This document shows positions 16,014 through 23,984 of a stretch of 36,687 nt of DNA, piece after piece (positions within the stretch are counted from its first letter, which is position 1; every line of letters starts with the position of its first letter). The notes under the pieces were generated by a model. It saw only the letters and a program-made list of their open reading frames with translations, was not told where the DNA came from and did no database searches. The stretch is from Aldersonia sp036524855. GTDB taxonomy: Bacteria; Actinomycetota; Actinomycetes; Mycobacteriales; Mycobacteriaceae. Where the stretch lies: the NCBI GenBank assembly GCA_036524855.1, contig DATDBL010000272.1, forward strand, positions 1-36,687, in the 5' to 3' direction. The position numbers and the translations under genes are program-made.

Positions 16014-16507
16014 GAGGCGTCGGCGGGCCGCCGCCCGATCGGGATCTGCTGCTTGACGTGGAAGTCGACGGTGCCGGCCGCACGCAGCTCGCGGTGGGTG
16101 AAGCGCCACCCGTGCTCGTCGTCGTGGACGAGTTCGTCGTGGTACTGGCCGAAGAAATGGCCGTCCTTGCGGCCCTCCTTCGTATAGGCGTGCCAGGCGT
16201 AGAGCACCGAGCGGCAGCGAACCGTCCTCATGTCGTCGCCGAACTCGAGCACGACGTTCGAGACGTGATGGCTGGTCGCGGTGAAGAAGGTGCCGATCCC
16301 GTCGAGGGTCTCCCGGTAGGCCTGGCGGCCTTCCGCCCCGAAGGTCGGCCCGTAGGCGACGTAGCAGTCCTCGGTGAACAGCTGCGCCAACTCGTCGGGC
16401 ATGTTCATGTCGAGGTAGTAGGCGTAGTCGAAGAGCACCTTCTCGACCTTGCTCGTCTCGACGAGTTCGGCGAGCGAGCGTTCGGTGACTGCGGGTGCGA
16501 TGGTCAT
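16010..16507 (-). CDS. SnoaL-like/NTF2-fold protein 1
   Basis: 165 residues, first gene of the minus-strand operon; GGAGAGGG stands five bases before ATG 16507. An NTF2/SnoaL-like alpha+beta barrel is indicated by LFDYAYYLDMNMPDELAQLF, TEDCYVAYGP, then the His/aromatic-rich TATSHHVSNVVLEF and HFFGQYHDELVHDDEHGWRF. Such proteins act as small isomerases, dehydratases or cyclases, or resemble the beta subunit of ring-hydroxylating oxygenases. With no alpha subunit nearby, a stand-alone enzyme is more likely. The reaction is unknown. Confidence 0.8.
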   Translation of the reverse strand: MTIAPAVTERSLAELVETSKVEKVLFDYAYYLDMNMPDELAQLFTEDCYVAYGPTFGAEGRQAYRETLDGIGTFFTATSHHVSNVVLEFGDDMRTVRCRSVLYAWHAYTKEGRKDGHFFGQYHDELVHDDEHGWRFTHRELRAAGTVDFHVKQQIPIGRRPADAS

Positions 16508-16627
16508 CGGGTCCCTCTCCTGGGAAATGCTGTAGGGCTCGGATCGTGGTTTGTGCGCGTTGCATCGGCGTCCTGCGCTCGGACCGGGGTGCGGTGCGAA
16601 CGGAGGTCGTTATCAACACACGTGTAG

Positions 16628-16668
16628 ATCATGGACCAACGGGGCGATGGCTGTCAACACCACTGTTG
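16628..16668 (-). promoter_or_regulatory. Regulon dyad 2 and promoter for the SnoaL/crotonase operon
   Basis: CAAC-ACCACT-GTTG (16655-16668) overlaps a minus-strand TTGACA (16657-16652), with CATGAT (16633-16628) 18 bp further on as the -10. Transcription would start near 16620, about 110 bp before the SnoaL-like start. Confidence 0.55.
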
Positions 16669-16756
16669 CGCACCGATCACCTGCCGTGATGGACACTCGT
16701 CGTGCGTGGAACACACTTTTCGGGGGTCACCCGCACCCGCAGGACCGTTCGATTCA

Positions 16757-16798
16757 GTCAACACAGAGGTTGACAGCAGCTCGGCGGCCGTGCAAGCT
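16757..16798 (+). promoter_or_regulatory. Regulon dyad 3 and promoter for the reductase/carboxylase operon
   Basis: GTCAAC-ACAGAG-GTTGAC (16757-16774) is a perfect dyad overlapping TTGACA (16770-16775). CAAGCT (16793-16798), 17 bp later, is a weak -10. It is divergent from dyad 2, so one 150-bp region drives both operons. Confidence 0.6.
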
Positions 16799-16918
16799 GG
16801 TCGGGAGCGGCGTTCGCCACACCGACGGCCGAAACGGAGGCAAGCCATCGCCTGCACGGCACGCCACACACGCGGTCGAGCGGACACCGAAGCGGTACGC
16901 GGTCGATCGTCCGGTCGA

Positions 16919-17055
16919 GGTTCGACCCGGTGGACATCGGCAACGCCGTCGCCTGGCTGGTGTCCGACGCTGCCCGGTACGTGACCGGCGCGATGCTCCC
17001 GGTCGACGCCGGGCTCACGATCAACGTAACCCCGATCGAAGGGCACCACCGATGA
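16919..17055 (+). pseudogene. C-terminal stub of a short-chain dehydrogenase (SDR)
   Basis: FDPVDIGNAVAWLVSDAARY, then VTGAMLPVDAGLTINV, is the standard C-terminal end of a classical SDR, but the cofactor-binding and catalytic parts are missing. GGAGG at about 16836-16840 may be the original ribosome-binding site left behind by an internal deletion. The stop codon still overlaps the start of the flavin reductase (ATGA at 17052-17055), showing that an SDR was once the first gene of this operon. The intact SDR at 27493 may now supply the activity (inference). Confidence 0.65.
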
Positions 17056-18254
17056 CTCTCACCGACTCCCGCACGGCATTGGACGCGCGCTTCTTCCGCA
17101 CCGTGCTCGGCCACTTCCCCACCGGCGTCGTCGCGATCACCTCCCTCGACGACACCGCCGACCCCACCGGCATGGCGGTGGGGTCGTTCACGTCGGTGTC
17201 GCTGGACCCGCCGATGGTTGCGTTCCTGCCGGACAAGTCGTCGAGCACCTTCCCGAAGATCCGCGCCAACGGCCGGTTCTGCGTGAACGTGCTCGGCGCC
17301 CATCAGCAATCGATCTGCCGGTCGATGTCACGCAAGGGGTCGGACAAGTTCGCCGGCGTCGCCTGGTCGCACACGCCGGGCGGTATGCCCCGCATCCACG
17401 ACGCCGTCGCATGGATCGACTGCGAGATCGACACCGTGCACGACGCGGGCGACCACCACATCGTGGTCGGGCGAGTCACCGGCCTCGACGTCGACCGCGT
17501 GGACAAGCCGCTGCTGTTCTTCCAAGGCGGATACGGGCGATTCGCCTCGACCTCGCTCACCGCTCCCGACGAAGCGGACCTGTACCGCCCGCTGTCCGTC
17601 CTCGACGACGCCCGCCCCGAGATGACGGCCGTCGCCGAGGACCTCGGCGTCGAATGCTGCGCCTCCGCCGCGATCGGGCAGCAGCTCGTCCTGGTCGGCA
17701 GCTGCGTGCCGGGATCGCTGGACCGGCCGCCGCGCACCCGGTTGGGTCAACGCATGCCGTTCGTTGCGCCGCTCGCGGTGCCCCTGGCCGCCTGGGCCGA
17801 CGACGCCGTACTCGAGAGCTGGCGTGGCGGAACCGGGGACGCGATCGACCGGCACGGACTCGACGCGTGCGTCACGCGGGTCCGCGAGCGCGGCTGGTCG
17901 CTGGTGCTGCGCAGCGACGAGCAGGTCCGCTTCGAACGGGCGGTCGCCGCACTCGACGTCCGCAACCCCACCACCACCGCGGCGGACGCCGTCACCGAGG
18001 CCACCCGCGCGCTGAGCCTGGCCGGCTACGAACCGGCCACGCTGCGCCCCGACGACGCCTACGACGTCCGTGTGCTCTCCGCGCCCGTGTTCGACACCGA
18101 CGGGCGACCCGCACTGTTGCTGAGCCTCTACCAGGCGCCCCGGGGAGTCAGCGGCGCCGCGCTGGGGCGCATGTGCGAGCGACTCGCCGCCGCAGCCGTC
18201 GCCGCGACCGAGCGGATCGGCGGCCGGCTCCCCGCGGCGTTCCACGCCCACTGA
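17052..18254 (+). CDS. Flavin reductase fused to an IclR-type effector domain
   Basis: 400 residues. Residues about 12-165 are a HpaC/DIM6-NTAB-type NAD(P)H:flavin reductase domain (GHFPTGVVAITS, MAVGSFTSVSLDPPMVAFLP, FCVNVLGAHQQSICR, HHIVVGRVTGLDV, PLLFFQGGYGRF), which supplies reduced FMN to two-component monooxygenases. Residues about 185-395 resemble the ligand-binding domain of IclR regulators (DLGVECCASAAIGQQLVLVG, LGQRMPFVAPLAVPLAAWAD), without any DNA-binding HTH. The C-terminal domain may sense a substrate or effector and tune the reductase. Its likely client is the luciferase-like monooxygenase at 33685. First intact gene after regulon dyad 3; 43 bp before the carboxylase. Confidence 0.85.
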   Translation: MTLTDSRTALDARFFRTVLGHFPTGVVAITSLDDTADPTGMAVGSFTSVSLDPPMVAFLPDKSSSTFPKIRANGRFCVNVLGAHQQSICRSMSRKGSDKFAGVAWSHTPGGMPRIHDAVAWIDCEIDTVHDAGDHHIVVGRVTGLDVDRVDKPLLFFQGGYGRFASTSLTAPDEADLYRPLSVLDDARPEMTAVAEDLGVECCASAAIGQQLVLVGSCVPGSLDRPPRTRLGQRMPFVAPLAVPLAAWADDAVLESWRGGTGDAIDRHGLDACVTRVRERGWSLVLRSDEQVRFERAVAALDVRNPTTTAADAVTEATRALSLAGYEPATLRPDDAYDVRVLSAPVFDTDGRPALLLSLYQAPRGVSGAALGRMCERLAAAAVAATERIGGRLPAAFHAH

Positions 18255-18297
18255 CCGAACCCCGACACATGGCCCCGACGAAGGACGACTGATCTGC

Positions 18298-20511
18298 GTG
18301 ACCGGCCTGCTCATCGCCAACCGCGGCGAGATCGCCCTGCGGATCGACCGCACCGCCCGCCGCCTCGGCCATCGCACCGTCGCCGTGTACAGCACCGACG
18401 AACCGCACGCCGCCCACGCCCGCGCCGCGGATGCGGCCACAGACCTCGGCGTCGCCGGCCCGGCCGCCTACCTCGACATCGACGCCGCCCGCCGCGAGAA
18501 CGCCACCCTGATCCATCCCGGGTACGGATTCCTCAGCGAGAACGCCGAGTTCGCGCGGCGCTGCACCGCGAACGAGCTGACCTTCGTGGGCCCCGACGCC
18601 GCGACACTGGACCTGTTCGGGAACAAGACCGCCAGCCGCGCGCTCGCCGTCGCCCACGGCGTGCCGGTCCTCGCCGCCACCGACGGGCCCACCGACCTGT
18701 CCGGGGCGCAACGGTTCGCCCGTACACTCGGCGCCGCCCCGGTCATCGTCAAGGCGATCGCCGGCGGCGGCGGACGCGGAATGCGCATCGTCGAGGACCC
18801 GACCGATCTCCCCGCCGCCCTCGCCCGATCCCGCTCCGAGGCCGATCGCGGGTTCGGCAATCCCGATGTCTACGTCGAACAGTTGCTGCCCCGCGCACGC
18901 CACATCGAAGTACAGGTGATCGGCGACGGCGGACCCGCGCCACGACACCTGTTCGACCGCGACTGCACGCTGCATCGGCGGCACCAAAAGGTCATCGAGA
19001 TCGCGCCGGCCCCACGACTCCCGCACGCGACACGGCTCAACATGCGCACCGACGCTCTCGCCCTCGCCGCCGCCGCCGGTCTGCGCGGCCTGGCCACCGT
19101 CGAGTTCCTCGTCGACGCCGACGACCCCGCCACCTACTACTTCATCGAGACGAACGCGCGACTGCAGGTCGAACACGGCATCACCGAACAGATCACCGGC
19201 CTCGACCTCGTCGCCCTGCAACTGGCCGTCGCCACCGGGACACCGCTGCACGCGATCGCGCCCCTCGCGGCACTCCACGCCGAACCTCGCGGTGTGGCCA
19301 TCGAGGCTCGCATCTGCGCCACGAACACCAACGCCGGACACACGATCACCGAGCTGAGGTACCCGACCGACCCGTGGGTCCGCGTCGACACGCACCTCGA
19401 CAGCGGAGCCGAGGTCAACCCCGCGTTCGATCCGCTGCTGGCCAAGTTCATCGTGCACCTGCCCGACGGCACCCACCCCGACGCCGTCGACCACCTCGCC
19501 GAGGTGCTCGACCATGTCACCATCGGCGGAATCGACACCGACCTCGCGCTCGTCACGCGTGCCCTGCGGTCCGGCGAACTCGCCCGAGCCGAGATGACGA
19601 CCCGCACCTTCGACCGGATGCTCGCCACCGCCGCGGCCACACCAAGCACCGAAATCACCGGATCCCGCAGCGAGATTCGTGCCCAGACCCCGGGCACGGT
19701 CCTCGCTGTGCCCGTCGCGGCCGGGGACCTCGTCACGGCCGGCGCGGCACTCGTGGTCGTCGAGGCCATGAAGATGGAGACCGAGGTCTGCGCCCCGCTC
19801 GCCGGGCAGGTCGCCGACATCCTCGTCGACGCGGGCGACACGGTCACCACCGACACCGACACCGACACCGTCGTCGCCGTCGTCGCCGCCGTCGTGACGC
19901 ACGCGGTCGACGCCGCCACGACCGACGTCCCGGTGAGCAATGCCGCCGACCTCGTCGATCTCTCCCGCGACGACGTGACCGACATCGTGGATCGCCACCA
20001 CCGATTCCTCGACCCGGCGCGCCCGGACGCGGTCGCCGCCACAGGCAAACGCACCGTCCGGGAGAACCTCTCCGACCTGCTCGACGACGGCAGCTTCCGC
20101 GAATACGGCGCACTCGTGATCGCCGCCCAGCGGCGCCGTCGCAGCATCGGCGACCTCGAACGCGAGACCCCTGCCGACGGGCTCGTCGCCGGCTTCGGCA
20201 CCATCGCGCACCGGCTCGTCGCCGTCCTCGCCGACGACTACACCGTGCTCGCCGGAACCCAAGGGCTGCAAAGCCACAAGAAGGCCGAGCGACTGCTCGA
20301 CCTGGCCGCCCGCCGCCGCACCCCGGTCGTCGTCTACGCCGAGGGTGGTGGCGGGCGACCCGGTGACACCGACAATCTCGCCAAGGCGACCGGCAGGACC
20401 TGGGCACCTTCGTCGCCCTGGGACGGCTCAACGGCGTGGTCCCCACCGTCGCCATCGCTTCCGGGCGCTGCTTCGCCGGCAACGCCGCCCTCGCCGGCGC
20501 CTGTGACCTGA
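18298..20511 (+). CDS. Single-chain acyl-CoA carboxylase, 5' part (BC, BCCP, start of CT)
   Basis: Starts at GTG 18298 (VTGLLIANRGEIALRI). Biotin carboxylase domain about 1-445: HPGYGFLSEN (73-82), ATP-grasp loop GGGGRGM (156-162), ETNARLQVEH (284-293). The biotin carrier domain carries the biotinylated lysine in EAMKMETEV (Lys492). The carboxyltransferase N-half begins about residue 565 (RTVRENLSDLLDDGSFREYG) and reads correctly to GDTDNLAKATG. There one missing base at about 20393 throws the frame off; the last 40 or so residues are junk before TGA 20511. The complete enzyme, of about 1,060 residues, would match mycobacterial long-chain-type single-polypeptide carboxylases that carboxylate acyl-CoA or branched enoyl-CoA. 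Confidence 0.85.
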   Translation: MTGLLIANRGEIALRIDRTARRLGHRTVAVYSTDEPHAAHARAADAATDLGVAGPAAYLDIDAARRENATLIHPGYGFLSENAEFARRCTANELTFVGPDAATLDLFGNKTASRALAVAHGVPVLAATDGPTDLSGAQRFARTLGAAPVIVKAIAGGGGRGMRIVEDPTDLPAALARSRSEADRGFGNPDVYVEQLLPRARHIEVQVIGDGGPAPRHLFDRDCTLHRRHQKVIEIAPAPRLPHATRLNMRTDALALAAAAGLRGLATVEFLVDADDPATYYFIETNARLQVEHGITEQITGLDLVALQLAVATGTPLHAIAPLAALHAEPRGVAIEARICATNTNAGHTITELRYPTDPWVRVDTHLDSGAEVNPAFDPLLAKFIVHLPDGTHPDAVDHLAEVLDHVTIGGIDTDLALVTRALRSGELARAEMTTRTFDRMLATAAATPSTEITGSRSEIRAQTPGTVLAVPVAAGDLVTAGAALVVVEAMKMETEVCAPLAGQVADILVDAGDTVTTDTDTDTVVAVVAAVVTHAVDAATTDVPVSNAADLVDLSRDDVTDIVDRHHRFLDPARPDAVAATGKRTVRENLSDLLDDGSFREYGALVIAAQRRRRSIGDLERETPADGLVAGFGTIAHRLVAVLADDYTVLAGTQGLQSHKKAERLLDLAARRRTPVVVYAEGGGGRPGDTDNLAKATGRTWAPSSPWDGSTAWSPPSPSLPGAASPATPPSPAPVT
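19849..19869 (+). repeat. In-frame hexanucleotide repeat ACCGAC x3.5
   Basis: It encodes a Thr-Asp repeat just after the biotin carrier domain, in the linker to the carboxyltransferase. Copy-number change would alter linker length by two residues per unit without a frameshift. Confidence 0.6.
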
Positions 20512-21479
20512 TCATCGCCACCGCCGACGCCAACATCGGGCTCGGCGGGCCGGCGATGATCGAAGGAGGCGGACTCGGCACCCACCGCAGCGAGGACATC
20601 GGGCCCATCGACGTGCAATACCGCAACGGCGTCGTCGACGTCGCCGTCGCCGACGAGGCAGCAGCCACCGCAACGGCCCGCACGTACCTGTCCTACTTCG
20701 CCGAGCGCGTGAGCGGCCATGCCCCCTGCGCCGACCAGCACCTGCTGCGGCACATCGTTCCCGAACGCCGCACCCGCACCTTCGACATGCCCCGCCTGAT
20801 CACTCTTCTCGCCGACACCGACTCGGTGCTCGACCTGCGCGCCGGATTCGCCCGCGGCATCCTCACCTGTCTGGCACGGATCGACGGACGCGCGGTCGGC
20901 ATTCTCGCCAACAACGGCCGCCACCTCGGGGGCGCCATCGGCAGCGACGAGGCCGACAAGGCGGCCCGGTTCCTGCAGCTCTGTGATGGATTCGGGCTTC
21001 CGGTCCTCACCCTTTGTGACACACCAGGATTCATGGTCGGTCCCGAGGCCGAACAGACCGCCACCGTCCGGCACGTCGCCCGACTGCTCACGCTCGCACC
21101 GAACCTCGGGGTGCCGCTGTGCACGGTGATCGTCCGCAAAGCCTACGGCCTCGGCGGTCAAGCCATGGCCGGCGGCAGCTTCCGCGTCCCCGACGCCATC
21201 GTGGCATGGCCGAGCGCCGAACTCGGCGCCATGGGCCCCGAAGGTGCGGTGCGTCTCGGCTTCCGCCGCGAACTCGACGCGATCACCGACCCGGTCGAGC
21301 GCGAGCAGGCGTACCGCCGCTACCTCACCGACTACGACGGCCACGGCCGCCCCATCCACGCGGCGTCCGTGTTCGAGATCGACGACGTCATCGACCCGGC
21401 CGACACCCGCGGTCATCGTCGCGGCGTTCGCCGATCACCATCACGACCCACCCGGCGCCGCCGCATCGACACCTGGTGA
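20436..21479 (+). CDS. Single-chain acyl-CoA carboxylase, 3' part (carboxyltransferase), out of frame
   Basis: Homology resumes in the next frame from about 20395 (DLGTFVALGRLNGVVPTVAI) and continues through the crotonase-like carboxyltransferase core (CFAGNAALAGACDLIIATAD, LCDTPGFMVGPEAE, RKAYGLGGQAMAGG, VAWPSAELGAMGPEGAVRLG) to DVIDPADTR. A second shift at about 21412 (a lost CG pair) then replaces the expected VIVAAF tail. The native stop is therefore unclear and may lie beyond 21479. The GTG at 20436 is only the first in-frame start, not a real one. Two shifts in one otherwise well-conserved gene mean recent decay or assembly error. Confidence 0.8.
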   Translation: MVPTVAIASGRCFAGNAALAGACDLIIATADANIGLGGPAMIEGGGLGTHRSEDIGPIDVQYRNGVVDVAVADEAAATATARTYLSYFAERVSGHAPCADQHLLRHIVPERRTRTFDMPRLITLLADTDSVLDLRAGFARGILTCLARIDGRAVGILANNGRHLGGAIGSDEADKAARFLQLCDGFGLPVLTLCDTPGFMVGPEAEQTATVRHVARLLTLAPNLGVPLCTVIVRKAYGLGGQAMAGGSFRVPDAIVAWPSAELGAMGPEGAVRLGFRRELDAITDPVEREQAYRRYLTDYDGHGRPIHAASVFEIDDVIDPADTRGHRRGVRRSPSRPTRRRRIDTW

Positions 21480-21689
21480 GCGCAGAACGGTTCTACGACG
21501 ACCACCGGCGCCAGGTCGACTACAACGGATCGTCGACGGCACATCGGTGGTGGTGGCGGTCTTCGCGGCCGCGCTCGGGTGCACGGTCGGGGGACGTGGC
21601 TGGACGCGCGCGCCGGGCCGGCCGGTACTCACATGGCTCGTTGCGTCGTCGACATCACGCGACATCACCCCACGGGCACACGACGAGGA

Positions 21690-21714
21690 GGCCGCAGGGC
21701 ATGATCCTGCGGCC
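21690..21714. terminator. Bidirectional terminator between carboxylase and BVMO
   Basis: Perfect 9-bp stem GGCCGCAGG-N7-CCTGCGGCC, with GAGG/CCTC beyond a mismatch on both sides. It lies 18 bp beyond the BVMO stop and downstream of the convergent carboxylase. The rest of 21480-21689 shows no gene except the possible carboxylase C-terminal tail. Confidence 0.75.
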
Positions 21715-21731
21715 CCCTCGTTTGGCGTCGC

Positions 21732-23708
21732 TCAGCGCGCCGTGTAGTTCTCGAGATCGGGCTCGTTGGTCATCTGCCAGTACTCCACGTTGAGGAACGG
21801 CATCACGAACACGACGCGACCGCGCGAATTGCGGTAGTAGGTCGACATCCCGCGATGTGTCCACACCGTCCGCTCGTGCACCTCGTCCACGAGTGCGTTG
21901 TAGCGCTCGTTGGCCTCGGGGCGGGCATCGACCGCGTGGATGCCCCGCTGGAACATCTGCGTGAGCAACCCGCGGATGTAGCGCATCTGCACCTCCATGA
22001 AGTACATGAAGCTGCCGCTGCCGGGGAACGAGTTCGGCCCGCCCAACATGAAGAAGTTCGGGAACCCCGGGACCGACACACCGAGATACGCTCGCGGGTC
22101 GTCGTCGTTCCAGACCTGCCGCAGCGTCACGTCGTCGACACCACGCACCTCGTAGGAGGAGACGAACCGCGCCGCTTCGAAGCCGGTCGCCCACACGATG
22201 ACGTCCACGTCGATTTCGGCACCCGAGTCGTCGATCACCCCGGTTTCGGTCACCTCCGTCACGGAGCGGGCGACCAGATCCACGTTGTCGCGCCGCAGCG
22301 TCGCGTACCACCCGTTGTCGAGCAGGATGCGTTTGCCGAACGGCGGGTAGTCCGGCATCACCTTGTCGAGCAGGTCGCTGCGGTCACCGACCTGGTCGGT
22401 GATGTAACGGGTGAAGTACACGCGGTGTGCGTCGTTGCGGGCGTTGACCGCACGGTCCGGATGCTCCCACGCCGGGTCCACCCGCAGTGACTCGATGACC
22501 TTGTCCCCGAACTGCCAGAACAGCCGGATCCAATACCAGCTGTGATACGTCGGGCACGCGTGCATGAGATGACGCAACTCCGGTGCGATGGGTGCGCGGA
22601 ACTTCTCGAACGGCGCCACCCACTGCGGTGAACGTTGGAACACCGTCAGGTGATCGACCTCCTCGGCGATCGCCGGCGCGATCTGCATCGAACTCGCGCC
22701 CGTTCCCACGATCGCGACCCGCTTACCGGCCAGATCGAGGTCGTCGGGCCAGTTCGCCGAGTGGAAGCTCGTACCGGTGAACGTCTCCATGCCGGGGAGC
22801 TTCGGCGTGACCGGTCGGTTCAGTACGCCCACCGCGCTGACGAGCACATCGCAGTGCAACACCTCGGTCGCACCAACGCGGTCACGCACGACGACATCCC
22901 ACCCGAAGCGGTCCGCGTCGTAGCTGGCCGAGACGACTTCGGTCTCCCACCGGACCTTCTCCGCGGCCCCGACCGCGGCGAGCGTGTCCGCGAAGTACTG
23001 CTGCAGGTTGTCACGCAGCTCGAAGTGCGTGCCCCAGTCCTTCTTCGCGAACGAGAAGGAGTACAGGTGACTCGGTGTGTCCACTCCGGCACCCGGGTAG
23101 GTGTTCTGCCACCAGTTTCCGCCGGCGGCGGGCTGCTTCTCGAGGATCTCGTAGTCCACGCCCATGTCCTCGAGCTGCTGGGCGGCCGCGATCCCGGCGA
23201 CACCGGTGCCGATCACGAGGACCTTGTACCCGTTCGGGATCCGCGGTTGCTCGAGCGCCAACTCCGGCGCGTCGGGAGCGGCTCGGCGCGCGAGCTCGAG
23301 CGAGAGCATCGGGCCGTACTCCGCGCCGACCTCCTCCCCCATGCACACGCTCATCATCCGTACCGTCTGCTCGGCGGTCGGAGCCGCGATCGCCGGCGCG
23401 ACACCGTCCTGCAGATGGAGGATCGCCTGCGCCGCGGCCGCGCGGATCTCGTCCTGGATCCCGGGTGCGAGCCCGCCGGAGTCGTGATCGCCGAGCCCGC
23501 GTCCCCGCGTCGGGAGATACGGGCTGTGCAGCCACTTCTCGTCGCCGGTGTACTGATACACCACCATCAGCAACGACGGAACATTGGCTTTCGCCACCGC
23601 CGCCGCGACCTCCGCCGGGTCGAGCCGATCCTGCAGGTCGGTCGACGCGTCCACACGGTACGCCCTCGACTCGTGATCTCGCGCCGTCGCCAAGCTGTCC
23701 ATCGCCAT
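21732..23708 (-). CDS. Baeyer-Villiger monooxygenase, 4-hydroxyacetophenone-monooxygenase type
   Basis: 658 residues from ATG 23708 (AGAGGGA nine bases upstream; ATG 23729 is an alternative). The helical N-terminal extension of about 155 residues is typical of HapE-like enzymes (YQYTGDEKWL, MSVCMGEEVGAEYGPML). An FAD Rossmann motif IGTGVAG (166-171), the BVMO fingerprint FTGTSFHSANWP (310-321) and an NADPH Rossmann motif VGTGASS (about 334-340) follow. It inserts oxygen next to a ketone, using NADPH and O2, to give an ester or lactone; the substrate cannot be told. It has its own promoter region with two regulon dyads and ends at a strong bidirectional hairpin. Confidence 0.9.
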   Translation of the reverse strand: MAMDSLATARDHESRAYRVDASTDLQDRLDPAEVAAAVAKANVPSLLMVVYQYTGDEKWLHSPYLPTRGRGLGDHDSGGLAPGIQDEIRAAAAQAILHLQDGVAPAIAAPTAEQTVRMMSVCMGEEVGAEYGPMLSLELARRAAPDAPELALEQPRIPNGYKVLVIGTGVAGIAAAQQLEDMGVDYEILEKQPAAGGNWWQNTYPGAGVDTPSHLYSFSFAKKDWGTHFELRDNLQQYFADTLAAVGAAEKVRWETEVVSASYDADRFGWDVVVRDRVGATEVLHCDVLVSAVGVLNRPVTPKLPGMETFTGTSFHSANWPDDLDLAGKRVAIVGTGASSMQIAPAIAEEVDHLTVFQRSPQWVAPFEKFRAPIAPELRHLMHACPTYHSWYWIRLFWQFGDKVIESLRVDPAWEHPDRAVNARNDAHRVYFTRYITDQVGDRSDLLDKVMPDYPPFGKRILLDNGWYATLRRDNVDLVARSVTEVTETGVIDDSGAEIDVDVIVWATGFEAARFVSSYEVRGVDDVTLRQVWNDDDPRAYLGVSVPGFPNFFMLGGPNSFPGSGSFMYFMEVQMRYIRGLLTQMFQRGIHAVDARPEANERYNALVDEVHERTVWTHRGMSTYYRNSRGRVVFVMPFLNVEYWQMTNEPDLENYTAR

Positions 23709-23783
23709 CTCAGTGGTTCCCTCTCGCATGTCGGTGCCGTCCTCCGGCCCGCTCGCCCACGCAATTCGCGCCGGACCAAGCCT

Positions 23784-23800
23784 TGTCAACGTTAGTGTTG
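23784..23800 (-). promoter_or_regulatory. Regulon dyad 4 (BVMO promoter)
   Basis: GTCAAC-GTTAGT-GTTGAT; the minus-strand TTGACA (23789-23784) is the -35 for the BVMO gene 76 bp downstream. The -10 (GAATTG-like, about 23767) is weak. Confidence 0.55.
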
Positions 23801-23838
23801 ATGCTCTCGACCCATAGTTGCAGCAAAGCAAGTTCGAT

Positions 23839-23856
23839 GTCAACGATGAAGTTGAC
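23839..23856. promoter_or_regulatory. Regulon dyad 5
   Basis: A perfect dyad, GTCAAC-GATGAA-GTTGAC, midway between dyads 4 and 6 in the BVMO/RibB-fusion divergent region. With no promoter boxes of its own it may be an auxiliary site. Confidence 0.55.
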
Positions 23857-23932
23857 TACTCGACACTCCGACTCGGTCCCATCTCCCCGGACCCGCCACC
23901 AGGCGACTCCGAACACCGGGCAGACAGGTCTC

Positions 23933-23978
23933 CAACATCTACGTTGATGTTGACAGACGGTCGTGTCGGTGCGATTCT
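23933..23978 (+). promoter_or_regulatory. Regulon dyad 6 and leaderless promoter of the RibB fusion
   Basis: CAAC-ATCTAC-GTTG (23933-23946) is followed by TTGACA (23950-23955), a 17-bp spacer and GATTCT (23973-23978). The ATG at 23985 falls at the expected transcription start, so the mRNA is leaderless. Nearly the same promoter is found at 27319-27365. Confidence 0.65.
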
Positions 23979-23984
23979 CGTCAC

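Noticed and set aside
18148..20277. 709-codon open frame on the minus strand opposite the carboxylase
   Set aside because: Low-complexity Gly/Asp/Val-rich translation, a shadow of the GC-rich biotin carboxylase gene, which has clear motifs on the plus strand.
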